Shown here: in pieces, positions 44,068 through 53,315 of the stretch | Layout: the number at the start of each line of letters is the position of its first letter | How positions within the stretch are numbered: position 1 is the first letter of the stretch | The notes under the pieces: model-generated | What the model was told of the DNA's origin: nothing | Seen by the model: only the letters and a program-made list of their open reading frames with translations | The model's database searches: none | From: Gammaproteobacteria bacterium | GTDB taxonomy: Bacteria; Pseudomonadota; Gammaproteobacteria; Ga0077536 | Direction: 5' to 3' | Length of the DNA stretch: 64,000 bases | Assembly (NCBI GenBank): GCA_024234975.1 | Contig: JACKNH010000007.1 | Coordinates: forward strand, 1 to 64,000 | Position numbers and translations under genes: made by a program

Positions 44068-45933
44068 CTAGGTGTAACGCAGCCGCAGACCCGGACGCGG
44101 CCAACGCAACGATACCAGCTGGCCGCGGCTGCCCCCCGGGTGGTTAGCGGTGACATATACAGTACGCATATCAGGCCCGCCGAAGGCGAGATTGGTAACC
44201 CGCAATCCGCCAATACTGCTCTGACTCACAATGGCGCCATCGGGCGCGAGCGTCGTCAGCCCGGCTTCGCCTGACGCAACCACAATGTTCCCGCCCGCTT
44301 CCACCTTCAATGAATCCAGGCTCACGTCGAGTTGGGCGAGAAGTTGGACCCGGGCGCCATGTCCGTCTTGTGCGACCTGGCCACGGCCCGTGATCGACAT
44401 GGTCACCACCCGCTGATCGAAGGTCTGGGCGACAAACAAGGTGCGGCCGTCAGGTGAGAGCCCGATCCCGTTGGCGCCCGTGAGGTCAGCAATGAACCGC
44501 AGCTCACTGCCATCGCTGCGCGCGTTGTATACCGCGTTGCCAGAGAAATCGGTGAACCACAAATCACCCCATTCATCGAACACCAGGTCGTTAGGACCAT
44601 TCAACATGCTGCCCTGGTACCTCGTGTAAAGCGTGCTGCTGGCACCGCTTGCGAGATCAATGCGTTGGACTGTGCCACCAGTGGACTGGCCGGGCCGGCC
44701 GCCATTGGTCAATACAAATAATGACCCGTCGGGTCCTATCGCCTGACCGTTGGGTCCGATTCCAATCTCCAACAGCGTCGACGCATGGCCGTCGACGGTC
44801 ACCGCCGTAATCCGATCATTCAGGATTTCGACTGCCGCGACCCGGCCGTCAGGCATCACCAGCGGAGCTTCGGGAAAGCCAAGTCCGGTCGCAAGTACGG
44901 AGTAACCGATACCCACTGCCGGCATACCAGCATCAGCCCATGGGATACTGGCGAGCATGCCGACCATTCCCTCTGCTGGATTGGCCGCCAGATACAGGGT
45001 TTTTCTATCAGCACCACCGAACGCGATGTTAATCACCCGGAGGTCAGCAACAACGGTCTGCGACAACCATTCACCCTCAGGTGAGAACACTGCGATGCCG
45101 TCTTCCCAGCATGCGCAGACGACGTTGCCCTCGGTGTCAGTCTTGATACCGTCGGGGCCGTGCAAACCTGCAGGCCACGCGGTGACTACTGTCGCGCGCG
45201 CATGGCCATTCCGTTGAACCAGTTCGCCGCGCGCCGCAATGTCATAGGCCAGCAAAGCGCCCCCACTGACGAGGTAAAGGCGGCGTCTGTCCGGTGACAA
45301 GGTAATGCCGTTTACGCCCGGTACATCATCGATTACCCGGTTGATCGCGCCGCCATCGGTACGCGCCGAGAATACGGCTGCGCTGGTGGGATCGCTGAAC
45401 CACAAATCGCCGAAATCATCGACGACAAGATCGTTCGGGCCTGGCAGCTCCGCACCGTCGTAGCGGTCGTAAAGCGTGCTCGCCGCACCAGTCGCAAGGT
45501 CGATGCGCACGATCGCACTTGGCGAGGGCTCGTCAACAGTTGGCGCGGCGGGTGGCTGACGATTTGCATCGAGCGCCATCCGTCGGGCGAATGTGTCGGG
45601 ATTCAGCTTGGCCACGTACAAGGCGCCATCATGCCCGAGCACGGTGCCCGCAGCACCGCGTCCCGGTGTTGCCAGCATCTCACGGTGGCCGTCCGACCCC
45701 ACGGCGATGACTGTGCCGGCGAGAAACTCGACCATCGCCACCCGGCCATCCGCTAACGGCGTTGGCCCTTCCGGTCCTCGAATGCCGTCAACGATGATGG
45801 TCACCTGGCTTCGGTCGAGTCTGCTCCGGACCGTGGCATGCGCCGCCAGCGTGGCACGGGCAGCAATCATCGCGACTACCGAGGCCCCGGTACCCCGGAG
45901 TACCGCGCGCCGGGAAGTTGATTTGATCAGCAT
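44068..45933 (-). CDS. Tandem SMP-30/gluconolactonase protein with Tat signal
   Basis: A 621-residue exported protein: a twin-arginine signal (SRRAVLRGTGASVVAM) is followed by two SMP-30/gluconolactonase/LRE beta-propellers in tandem (about 40-325 and 335-621). Paired motifs show the duplication: GPNDLVVDDFGDLWFSD against GPNDLVFDEWGDLWFTD, and GVNGITLSPDRRRLYL against GANGIGLSPDGRTLFV. The N and D in GPNDL are the metal-binding type residues of lactonases. Such proteins open lactones of sugars or other acids in the periplasm. A fused double propeller is unusual. It is transcribed alone. Confidence 0.88.
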   Translation of the reverse strand: MLIKSTSRRAVLRGTGASVVAMIAARATLAAHATVRSRLDRSQVTIIVDGIRGPEGPTPLADGRVAMVEFLAGTVIAVGSDGHREMLATPGRGAAGTVLGHDGALYVAKLNPDTFARRMALDANRQPPAAPTVDEPSPSAIVRIDLATGAASTLYDRYDGAELPGPNDLVVDDFGDLWFSDPTSAAVFSARTDGGAINRVIDDVPGVNGITLSPDRRRLYLVSGGALLAYDIAARGELVQRNGHARATVVTAWPAGLHGPDGIKTDTEGNVVCACWEDGIAVFSPEGEWLSQTVVADLRVINIAFGGADRKTLYLAANPAEGMVGMLASIPWADAGMPAVGIGYSVLATGLGFPEAPLVMPDGRVAAVEILNDRITAVTVDGHASTLLEIGIGPNGQAIGPDGSLFVLTNGGRPGQSTGGTVQRIDLASGASSTLYTRYQGSMLNGPNDLVFDEWGDLWFTDFSGNAVYNARSDGSELRFIADLTGANGIGLSPDGRTLFVAQTFDQRVVTMSITGRGQVAQDGHGARVQLLAQLDVSLDSLKVEAGGNIVVASGEAGLTTLAPDGAIVSQSSIGGLRVTNLAFGGPDMRTVYVTANHPGGSRGQLVSLRWPRPGLRLRYT

Positions 45934-46464
45934 TGGTCAGTCTCCAGATGGCCGGCCACGCCGCAGGGGTCCCCCGCAGGCGGGCTATCGCCCGCAGCTT
46001 CGCATTTCAGCCAACGTGATGCACGCAGGTCGATAGCCCTGACGCTTCAGTCGATGCTGCGTCTGCACAGTCTGGCGGCGGCGCGCACGGCCCGGACCGT
46101 GACACCGAGAGACGAAATCATGTCGACCACCGAACGGGTACTCGCGGCCGATGGACAATCGTTCACCTCGCACATCAAGGGCGTGAACTCGGCAGGCCAG
46201 GCCACCAATAACATCCTGGTATTCGAACGCGAGTGACCACCGGCTCCGCGCTGCGGCCGCAGCTGTGTCGCTGCGCACGCCGCGTCATGCCGGAATAATC
46301 AACTCGTATCATCGCGGTGATGCGGTCGGTGAGGGTCAAATCCCACACGCCGTGGGAGCAGGTGCGTCCTTGACTATCACCACGCACTTCGGCCACCCTC
46401 CCCGGTCCAATATTCACTCCCGCGCCACCGCGCGGCATTCCAGATTTGGCTCGAGGAAAGAATC
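45934..46464. other. 530-base divergent gap with one short open frame
   Basis: The gap separates the SMP-30 gene and the Tat-protein operon. ATG 46120 opens a 38-codon frame ending at 46236 (MSTTERVLAADGQSFTSHIK...), too short to identify; it could be a small gene or a fragment. A short hairpin TCCCAC-ACGCC-GTGGGA lies at 46341-46357. No promoter was recognised. Confidence 0.35.
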
Positions 46465-47079
46465 ATGACCAACCGACGCGATTTTTTGCGCTCCACTGTA
46501 GCGGTTTCAGCCTCATCCGCCGCCGCATCAGCGACAACGCTGGTCAGCGGATCGGTGTTCGCCGAGGCAGGCGCGCCGATTCCGCTCGCCGCAACCGTCA
46601 TCGACGCCCGCCACGATGCAGCGCGTCGGTTCGGCACTGAGGCCGAAGCACGCGGCATTCAACAGCACACTATCGTCGGCAATATCACTGATGTATGGCA
46701 GCATCACCTGGCCCGCCTCTGGCGTTCGTCCGACCAGGTTGTCGCGGTGGCCGGTTTGACGGAAGGACCGGCATTGTTTGTGCTCGAACGTCTGGCCTGG
46801 GATCACGGGCTGCGGGTGGTGTTTGAAGCCGAACATGCCTGGGCGCCTCACGGCACGGTTGACCACCGGGTGATGCGCAGCACGGACAACCGTTTGCCAT
46901 TCGATCTTCGACAAGCCGGTCAACATTGGCCGGTGCTGCTGGTGCAGTCGCTGCTGGCCGAAGCCGCGGCGCCTGTACGTCAATATCACCCGACGGCTGT
47001 CGGCATGGCAGCCTATCCGGGCGAGGCCGCCAAGCTGTATTCATGGATCATCGCGCCGCGAACCGCGGCAGCTGCTTGA
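46465..47079 (+). CDS. Tat-exported protein of unknown function in a flavocytochrome operon
   Basis: A 204-residue protein with a twin-arginine signal (NRRDFLRSTVAVSASS, cleaved near VFA). I do not recognise a domain. It has WQHHLARLWRSSDQVVAVAG, EGPALFVLERLAWDHGL and a Pro/Ala C-terminus. It directly precedes (12 bases) a VAO/PCMH-type flavoprotein and a cytochrome c. The p-cresol methylhydroxylase operon of Pseudomonas putida also has an unassigned gene, pchX, beside pchC and pchF; a comparable accessory or maturation role is inference. Confidence 0.7.
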   Translation: MTNRRDFLRSTVAVSASSAAASATTLVSGSVFAEAGAPIPLAATVIDARHDAARRFGTEAEARGIQQHTIVGNITDVWQHHLARLWRSSDQVVAVAGLTEGPALFVLERLAWDHGLRVVFEAEHAWAPHGTVDHRVMRSTDNRLPFDLRQAGQHWPVLLVQSLLAEAAAPVRQYHPTAVGMAAYPGEAAKLYSWIIAPRTAAAA

Positions 47080-47091
47080 AGGGGAACTTGA

Positions 47092-48612
47092 ATGGCCTTA
47101 CCACCAGGCGTCAGTGAAGCTGACTTCGCCGCTGCGCTGACGGATTTCCGCGCTGCTGTCGGCGATGAATGGGTGTTCACCTCCGACGAGGACATCGCGC
47201 TGTACCGTGATGCCTATTCGCCCTATTGGGGCGAGGGCGAAGAACGGCTGGCCTCTGCGGCTGTTGCCCCGGCGACCGTGGAGCAGGTGCAGGCGGTGGT
47301 CCGCGCAGCCAATGCGCGACGTGTGCCGTTGTACCCGATTTCCACCGGCCGCAACCTCGCTTACGGCGGCTCGGCGCCCGTGTATTCAGGCAGCGTGGTG
47401 CTGGACCTCAAGCGGATGAATCGCGTCATCGAGGTCAACGAACGCAGCGCCTATGCGCTGGTGGAGCCCGGCGTCAGCTATTTCGATCTGTACAACTACA
47501 TAACCGAGCACAATCTCGACGTTTGGATCGATCCGCCGGATCCCGGTTGGGGCAGCGTCATCGGTAACGCGCTGGACGGCGGTGGCGGCTGGACGGCGGC
47601 ACCGTTCCGCGATCACTTCCTGGTCCACTGTGGCATGGAAGTGGTGCTTGGCGACGGCGATATCGTGCGCACCGGCATGGGCGCCGCCCCGCACGCGCAG
47701 ACCTGGCAGCAGAACCGCTGGGGTTACGGCCCGTGGGTGGACGGCTTGTTTCGCCAGAGCAATATGGGCGTGGTGACGAAAATGGGCTTCTGGTTGATGC
47801 CCCGCCCGGAGGCGTTTCTTTCCGCCACGGTGCAGGTGTTCAATGACCGCGACATCATTCCACTGTTCGACATACTAAACCTGCTGGAGAACCAGCATGT
47901 CATCAACGGCTCCACCGGTGTATTCCCGGGCTTCGGCCCCAATGCCGCCGCCTGGAATCTGCAGTTGCCGATTTACGGCCCGGCCAATGTGATTACCGCG
48001 CAGATGGATTATGCGCAGGCGAAATTCGAAACCATCGACGGTTGCCGCTTCATCCGCAACGAGTTGATCCGCACGCCACTGTCCGCCGAAGACCGCGCGC
48101 GCGTCCGGCTGGTGAATTTCGGAATTCCTGACCTGTCGACGTTCGGCATGCTGGGACGCACGGAACAATCACCGAATCCCGCCGGCGGCCATATCGGTTT
48201 CTCACCCATCATTCCGCGAACCGGCGAAGGGCTGCTGGAATATCGCGATTTCTTCCGTGACAACGCCGCCGAAGTTTCCGGTGGCGAGAACCTCGGCATC
48301 ATCGGGCCGGTGTTCATGACCAACTGGGAGCGCTCGCTGGTCGCGCTGATCATGTTTCCGATTTCCAAGGACGCCACCGCCAACGGCAAGATCCGCGCGG
48401 CATTCCGCAAATGGGTCACTTTGGCGGCCGAACGCGGCTGGCACGAGTATCGCGCACCGGCCGTCTTTCAGAACGATGTCGCGGAATCGTATTCGTTCAA
48501 CGATCACGCGTTGCAGCGGATGCGCGAGAAGATAAAGGACGCGATCGACCCCAATGGCATCATCTCCGCCGGTCGTTATGGCGTCTGGCCCAAACACCTG
48601 AGGGATGCATGA
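47092..48612 (+). CDS. 4-alkylphenol-oxidising flavoprotein (vanillyl-alcohol oxidase / p-cresol methylhydroxylase family)
   Basis: A 506-residue FAD-dependent enzyme of the VAO/PCMH family. The FAD PP-loop ISTGRNLAYGG is at 83-93; the second FAD segment has WGSVIGNALDGGGGW; the C-terminus has the typical GIISAGRYGVWP. Enzymes of this family dehydrogenate 4-substituted phenols at the benzylic carbon and add water (4-cresol dehydrogenase, eugenol hydroxylase, 4-ethylphenol methylenehydroxylase). Presence of a cytochrome c gene immediately after, overlapping at its beginning region, indicates a dehydrogenase flavocytochrome rather than an oxidase. No signal peptide is visible; such subunits are carried to the periplasm in ways not shown here. 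The exact phenol is unknown. Confidence 0.88.
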   Translation: MALPPGVSEADFAAALTDFRAAVGDEWVFTSDEDIALYRDAYSPYWGEGEERLASAAVAPATVEQVQAVVRAANARRVPLYPISTGRNLAYGGSAPVYSGSVVLDLKRMNRVIEVNERSAYALVEPGVSYFDLYNYITEHNLDVWIDPPDPGWGSVIGNALDGGGGWTAAPFRDHFLVHCGMEVVLGDGDIVRTGMGAAPHAQTWQQNRWGYGPWVDGLFRQSNMGVVTKMGFWLMPRPEAFLSATVQVFNDRDIIPLFDILNLLENQHVINGSTGVFPGFGPNAAAWNLQLPIYGPANVITAQMDYAQAKFETIDGCRFIRNELIRTPLSAEDRARVRLVNFGIPDLSTFGMLGRTEQSPNPAGGHIGFSPIIPRTGEGLLEYRDFFRDNAAEVSGGENLGIIGPVFMTNWERSLVALIMFPISKDATANGKIRAAFRKWVTLAAERGWHEYRAPAVFQNDVAESYSFNDHALQRMREKIKDAIDPNGIISAGRYGVWPKHLRDA

Positions 48613-48613
48613 G

Positions 48614-48958
48614 ATGAAGGCGCGAAAATCAATCATCAAGCCGCTGATGTTGCTGCTGGCGCTGCCGCTGGCGTCGACCGCAGCGGACACGCACGGTGAT
48701 AGCACGCAGGGCAAGGCGCATTTCAATTACTGGTGCGCCCCCTGTCACGCGGCAGGACCCGGTCATCCGGGAACGCAGTCGTTGACGGTGAAATATCGCG
48801 GCAGTGTCCCGGCCGAGCTTGAGCAACGCAAGGATCTTACGGCGGCACTACTGACCAGTGCAGTACGCCAGGGGATACTGTCCATGCCGCCATTCCGCAA
48901 GACGGAAGTCAGCGATGCGCAACTCGCGGACCTCATCGCTTACCTGACCACACGGTGA
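48614..48958 (+). CDS. Periplasmic c-type cytochrome of the flavocytochrome
   Basis: A 114-residue class I cytochrome c. A signal peptide (about 1-24, ending ASTAA) precedes haem motif CAPCH (41-45), and Met91 (ILSMPPF) is the likely sixth ligand. I chose ATG 48614 because GAGGG lies nine bases before it; an ATG at 48605 would sit on that sequence and overlap the flavoprotein stop. It is the expected electron acceptor of the preceding flavoprotein, like PchC for PchF. A terminator follows at once. Confidence 0.9.
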   Translation: MKARKSIIKPLMLLLALPLASTAADTHGDSTQGKAHFNYWCAPCHAAGPGHPGTQSLTVKYRGSVPAELEQRKDLTAALLTSAVRQGILSMPPFRKTEVSDAQLADLIAYLTTR

Positions 48959-48964
48959 ACCGGA

Positions 48965-48994
48965 CCCGGGCATCGCCCGGGAACTGTTTATTTC
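48965..48994 (+). terminator. Intrinsic terminator of the flavocytochrome operon
   Basis: CCCGGGC-ATC-GCCCGGG forms a perfect 7-bp stem seven bases after the cytochrome stop. On the plus strand AACTGTTTATTTC follows. It closes the Tat protein-flavoprotein-cytochrome operon and lies in the convergent gap before the MFS gene. Confidence 0.75.
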
Positions 48995-49010
48995 TGGATG
49001 GACCTGCGAA

Positions 49011-50201
49011 TCAGGCAGCGGCGGGCCGGTCACGAACTGTCAGCAGTGCCAGCGCCAATGTGATGACACCGCAGGCGGCGATGATCATCAGCATGGGCAA
49101 CGGACTGCCATCGAATACTGCGCTGCCCAACGCCATAGCGACCACACCGGTGACCATCTGCATGGTGCCGCCCAGCGACGCCGCGGCGCCGGCAATCGGA
49201 CCGTGCTCTTCCAATGCCAGTACGTTGGCCGTCGGCATCATGAAGCCCAGGAACAGGTTGCCCATCACCAACAGCAGGATCATCAGCGGCAGGCTGCCCC
49301 ACCCCGTTACAAACGCCAGCAGCAGCGTCGTGGTGGTCAATGCGAAGCCGAATACCGTATAGCGAATCAAACGGGTCGGCCCCAAGCGGCCGAGCAGGTT
49401 GGCGGAAAATTGCGAGGCGATGAAGAAGCCGGCGGCATTGACCGCAAATGCCAGCGAGAACTGCGTCGGGCTGAGCTTGTAATACTCCATATATACGAAC
49501 GAAGCGCTGCCGAGAAAGACGAAGAACGACGCCATGCCCAGGCCGCCGATCAAGGTCAGGCCGATGAACAACCGGTCCTTCAGCAGGATGCCGAAATTGG
49601 TCAGCATGATGCTCAGCTGAAATGGTGACCGCTGGTGCTGCGGCAACGTTTCCGGTAAAGCAAAAATGTTCAGCACCAGCGCCAGCGCTGCCGCGCCGGC
49701 AACCACCGCGAACACCGCGCGCCAGCCAAACGGCACGATAATCATGCTTCCGGCCAGCGGCGCCAGCATCGGCGACACTGAAAATACCAGCATCACGGTC
49801 GACATCAGGCGCGTCGCCTTGACCCCGGTGTAGCGATCCCGGATGACTGCGCGGGGAATCGACATGATGCCCGCCGCACCAAACCCCTGCAGGAAACGGA
49901 CGGCAATCAGCATTTCGATCGTATGGCTGAGCACGCAAGCCACCGACGCGAGGATGAACAATGTCATCCCGACATAGATGGGCTTTTTGCGACCAAACAC
50001 GTCGCTGGCCGGTCCGAACACCATCTGTGCAACGGCGAACGCAACGAAATACGAAGTCAGTGTCAGCTGGGCGACGCTGGCCGAGGTATTGAAGTCCGCG
50101 GCAATCGCGGGCATCGCGGGTAAATACATGTCGATCGCGAACGGGCCGATCATCGACACCAGGCCCAGAATCAACGCCATTTTCAACAATTCGCGATCCA
50201 C
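49011..50201 (-). CDS. Bcr/CflA-type MFS drug efflux transporter
   Basis: A 12-helix major facilitator protein, 396 residues if read from GTG 50201. N-terminal signature IGPFAIDMYLPAMPAIAADF is typical of Bcr/CflA proton-drug antiporters. Motif A is GPASDVFGRKKPIYVG, and motif C-like AGIMSIPRAVIRDRY follows. GTG 50201 has GGGAG 11 bases upstream; an ATG at 50270 adds 23 polar residues but no ribosome site. It is convergent with the flavocytochrome operon and may export aromatic compounds; that is inference. Confidence 0.87.
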   Translation of the reverse strand: MDRELLKMALILGLVSMIGPFAIDMYLPAMPAIAADFNTSASVAQLTLTSYFVAFAVAQMVFGPASDVFGRKKPIYVGMTLFILASVACVLSHTIEMLIAVRFLQGFGAAGIMSIPRAVIRDRYTGVKATRLMSTVMLVFSVSPMLAPLAGSMIIVPFGWRAVFAVVAGAAALALVLNIFALPETLPQHQRSPFQLSIMLTNFGILLKDRLFIGLTLIGGLGMASFFVFLGSASFVYMEYYKLSPTQFSLAFAVNAAGFFIASQFSANLLGRLGPTRLIRYTVFGFALTTTTLLLAFVTGWGSLPLMILLLVMGNLFLGFMMPTANVLALEEHGPIAGAAASLGGTMQMVTGVVAMALGSAVFDGSPLPMLMIIAACGVITLALALLTVRDRPAAA

Positions 50202-50675
50202 GCTCTGCAAGGCTCCCAGTGCTGCTGATTTAAGGTTGAATTCGTCACGGGCCGCGGCGCACAAGCGCATGCATGACGGGCGCGCATCCTAACAGATGTC
50301 GCTCGTGCGACGGCCGCCCCGGTCGCAACTCAGGGACAATCGTCTGCCCGGCTAACCGGACTTCGGCAACGCCATTCCGCGCCGCACTGCGCACGTGCGG
50401 TTACCTCACTCACCGGACTGCAGTAATTCGCCTTCGACAGGGGTGGCGGAACTGACAAACTATGCGGAGGAACCGGTCTGGTACGGGCGTTCAGACGTGT
50501 ACCGAAATTACTGGCAGTAAGGATACCAAGTTAATGAACGCCATGGAAAAATTTTCATCGCCCGCATAACACGGCTGCGAACAAACATTCTGGACGCCTG
50601 TCAAACTGCCGTGCAAATATATCGACTTCATCGCGGCCTGGTTGGCGCACTTTTTCTGTTTCGGGGGTAACTGTT
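50202..50675. other. Divergent gap, no gene recognised
   Basis: About 470 bases lie between the MFS and DUF6152 starts. A 10-bp palindrome CGCACGTGCG occurs near 50390. The last 150 bases are AT-richer and should hold the DUF6152 promoter, but no good -10/-35 or sigma-54 site was found. Confidence 0.4.
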
Positions 50676-51821
50676 TTGAAACATCAACGTAACGCGGCGC
50701 TGGCCGCGCTGGTCACACTCGCAGTCAGCACGCCGGCCATGGCGCATCACGGCTTCGGCCGGTTCCTGATGACGGAATCAGTGAGTTACAGCGGCACGCT
50801 GACCAAGCTTGAACTGGTCAATCCGCACTCTTACCTGTACTTCGATTCCGTGGACGCCGATGGCAACAAGATCGAGATGCGCTGCGAAATGCGCGCAGCG
50901 ACGCTGATCCGCCGCTCAGGTTGGGATATGGAAGCGTTCGTGCCGGGGCGTCGCGTCGACATCATGGCCCGCCCGCACCGCGACGATCCGCATTCCTGCT
51001 ACCTGGAAAAGATCACCCTCGGCGGGTCCATTGCGATAGACCGCAATGACCAGTTCTCATCGTCAACACCGGTGGATACGTCCAACCGACCGAAAACGCT
51101 GACTTCCGGCGAACCGAATATTTCAGGCGATTGGGCGGTGGAACAAGCCGTGCTGACCATCCCGCCCAGCGGCGGTACCGGCGCACTGGTCCCGCGCAGC
51201 GTACGCGAAGATTTCGCCGCCGGTCGCATCACACTGGAAGAAATACGCGCGCGGAACCCGCCGCCGTCACGGCCGGTGTACACGGACAAGGGCAAGACCT
51301 CGGCTGAAGCGTTCCGCATGTGGTCACCGGAAGATAATCCGCGTCTTTCATGTAAACCGACCAGCGTGATTTTCGACTGGACGTTCGACTGGCCGGTGAA
51401 CCGCATCACGCAGACCACTGATGCCGGCGAGAACGTGATCGATATATCCTACGGCTTATACAGTTTCTCACGCCGCGTGCATGTGGGTATGGCTGCACAT
51501 CCGGCAAACCTGTCGCCAAGCAACATGGGGCATTCCATCGGTCATTGGGAAGGTAACACCCTGGTGGTGGATACCGTGGGCTTCGAGGAAGGCGTGCTGG
51601 TGCCGCCGACGCGCAACAGCGACCAGTTGCACGTGGTGGAACGCTACACGGTAGATACCGACTCGTGGATTCTGCGGCGTGAATACACGGCCGAAGACCC
51701 GGTGTATCTTGCCGAACCCTACCGCGGCGCCGACGTCGTGTTGCTGTCGGAAACGCCGTTTGAAGCGCAACCCTGCCAGGAACTGACGTTTGAGTTCTCG
51801 TCGGGCAACCAGGCGCGGTGA
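50676..51821 (+). CDS. DUF6152 family exported protein
   Basis: A 381-residue protein starting at TTG 50676 with GGGGG upstream. A signal peptide (MKHQRNAALAALVTLAVSTP, cleaved at AMA) exposes HHGFGRF. The DUF6152 module (about 24-115) has the family pattern SYSGTLTKLELVNPHSYLYF and CEMRAATLIRRSGW. The C-terminal half (about 170-381) has NISGDWAVEQ, GHSIGHWEGNTLVVDTVGF and HVVERYTVD, seen in many exported proteins of sphingomonads and related gammaproteobacteria. No activity is known. It stands alone between the MFS pump and the P450. Confidence 0.87.
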   Translation: MKHQRNAALAALVTLAVSTPAMAHHGFGRFLMTESVSYSGTLTKLELVNPHSYLYFDSVDADGNKIEMRCEMRAATLIRRSGWDMEAFVPGRRVDIMARPHRDDPHSCYLEKITLGGSIAIDRNDQFSSSTPVDTSNRPKTLTSGEPNISGDWAVEQAVLTIPPSGGTGALVPRSVREDFAAGRITLEEIRARNPPPSRPVYTDKGKTSAEAFRMWSPEDNPRLSCKPTSVIFDWTFDWPVNRITQTTDAGENVIDISYGLYSFSRRVHVGMAAHPANLSPSNMGHSIGHWEGNTLVVDTVGFEEGVLVPPTRNSDQLHVVERYTVDTDSWILRREYTAEDPVYLAEPYRGADVVLLSETPFEAQPCQELTFEFSSGNQAR

Positions 51822-51854
51822 TTGCAAATCGTAAGATGAATTGTTCTGGTCACA

Positions 51855-51880
51855 GACCGCTGCACACGTGTGCAGCGGTC
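51855..51880. terminator. 26-bp perfect palindrome between convergent DUF6152 and P450 genes
   Basis: Half GACCGCTGCACAC (51855-51867) and its exact complement (51868-51880) would fold into an 11-bp stem with CGTG loop in RNA of either direction. It sits in the 78 bases between the two stop codons. No U tract follows on either side, so it may be a bidirectional mRNA end or an operator-like site without a promoter. Confidence 0.55.
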
Positions 51881-51899
51881 CCTCAGCCTCCGACCGAAA

Positions 51900-53093
51900 T
51901 CACGCCAACGCGCGCACCGGCACCCGTGAGAAACTGCGGGTGACGTTGTACAGGCGCCGCTCCGGCTCACCGACAAGTTCGAATCTCGCCACCTGTTGGG
52001 CCAGAGTCTTGAAGATTGAATGACCTTCCAGGCGCGCCAGGCTTTGCCCGGCACAGGCGTGGTTGCCCATGCCAAAGCCAAGATGTCCCACGCCCTTTCG
52101 CGTGATATCAAAGCGGTCCGGATCATCGAAGCGGCGCTCATCCCGGTTGGCGCAGCCATAGCTGACGATGACCCGCGCGTCGGCCGGAATCACCACGCCC
52201 TCGCCCATGTCCACATCGCGTGTCGTCACGCGTGAGAAATGTTGGATCGGTGACTCCATGCGGACAATCTCGTTGAATGCCGTCGCTACCAGCGACGGAT
52301 CACTTCGCAGCAACTCCCACTGGTCGGGGTTTCCGGCGAACAACCAGATACCGCTGGCCACCGCACTGATCGTTGTATCGAACGCTGCCACCACGTAACC
52401 GAGCAACATGCCAATAGCGGTTTCGCGCGTAATCTCGCCGCGGCCTGCCGCGTCTGCCACCGTGGAGCCGAAGCCGCCAGGCGTCAGCGTGCCGGAATCG
52501 TATATACCGGAAACAAGATGATAGATGCGTTCCAGGTTGGGAAAGGCGTTCTGTGTGCGTGGCTTGTCCCACGGACCGCAGGGATCGAAAGAACCATCGG
52601 CCAGTTCGAGCAGTTCGTCACGCACGTCGTCAGGCCAGCCGATCAGATCCATGATCACATGCACCGGCAGGTCCCGAGCCAGATCTGCAACGGCGTCAAA
52701 TTGTTCTCGCGCAACCAGCAGTTCGACAATCTTCTGGCAACGGCGCTCGATGGTCTCTTCCACCGGCTTGAGCTGGCGCGGGCCGAGCCGATCGGTAATG
52801 AGCTTGCGCATTTCCGTATGGCGCGGCGGATCTACGCAAATCAGCGCATCGGCCCATGCCGCATTGATTTGCGGATTCAGTCCGATGCCTCTGGCCGAGG
52901 AAAACGTCTCCCAGTTCTGCAACGCATCGCGCGCCTGCTCAAAGCGGCCGATGAACCATACATCGTGGCGCGCCAGCCAGGCCGCCGGGCCGACATCGCG
53001 CAGCGTTTGGTACGCGGCGTAGGGACTGTTGAGGACATCATCGGCGAACAGGTCGATGTCAGAGATGACGGCATCTGGAATGGATAAACTCAT
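51900..53093 (-). CDS. Cytochrome P450
   Basis: A 397-residue soluble bacterial P450. The haem-binding loop GFGMGNHACAGQSLA has Cys347 as thiolate ligand. The K-helix E-x-x-R is in FNEIVRMESP. The I-helix has VVAAFDTTISAV in place of the usual (A/G)GxDT. CVDPPRHTEMRKL is the C-helix region. It would hydroxylate a hydrophobic substrate with a ferredoxin and reductase encoded elsewhere; neither is in the window. It is divergent from the AraC-family gene, which may control it. Substrate unknown. Confidence 0.92.
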   Translation of the reverse strand: MSLSIPDAVISDIDLFADDVLNSPYAAYQTLRDVGPAAWLARHDVWFIGRFEQARDALQNWETFSSARGIGLNPQINAAWADALICVDPPRHTEMRKLITDRLGPRQLKPVEETIERRCQKIVELLVAREQFDAVADLARDLPVHVIMDLIGWPDDVRDELLELADGSFDPCGPWDKPRTQNAFPNLERIYHLVSGIYDSGTLTPGGFGSTVADAAGRGEITRETAIGMLLGYVVAAFDTTISAVASGIWLFAGNPDQWELLRSDPSLVATAFNEIVRMESPIQHFSRVTTRDVDMGEGVVIPADARVIVSYGCANRDERRFDDPDRFDITRKGVGHLGFGMGNHACAGQSLARLEGHSIFKTLAQQVARFELVGEPERRLYNVTRSFSRVPVRALA

Positions 53094-53315
53094 TGTGGGG
53101 TCCGGTCTGTAGTGAGCGCGTTTGTTGGAAGGATTGTCAGGAACATATCAGAAATGCACACGAATGAACGGCCACACCACTGCCCGCGACGGCCGTCACC
53201 AGACAATGCTGCATTACAACAACGCTTCGGCCATGACATGCCGTTCCGGTTTCGATAGATTGTTGCGGCAACGGTTGGCCTTCGAACCAACCCCGGACAA
53301 TGGCAGGAATTCTTG

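Noticed and set aside
46120..46236. A 38-codon open frame before the Tat-protein operon
   Set aside because: The product matches nothing I recognise, and the ribosome site is weak. Noted only as part of the gap.
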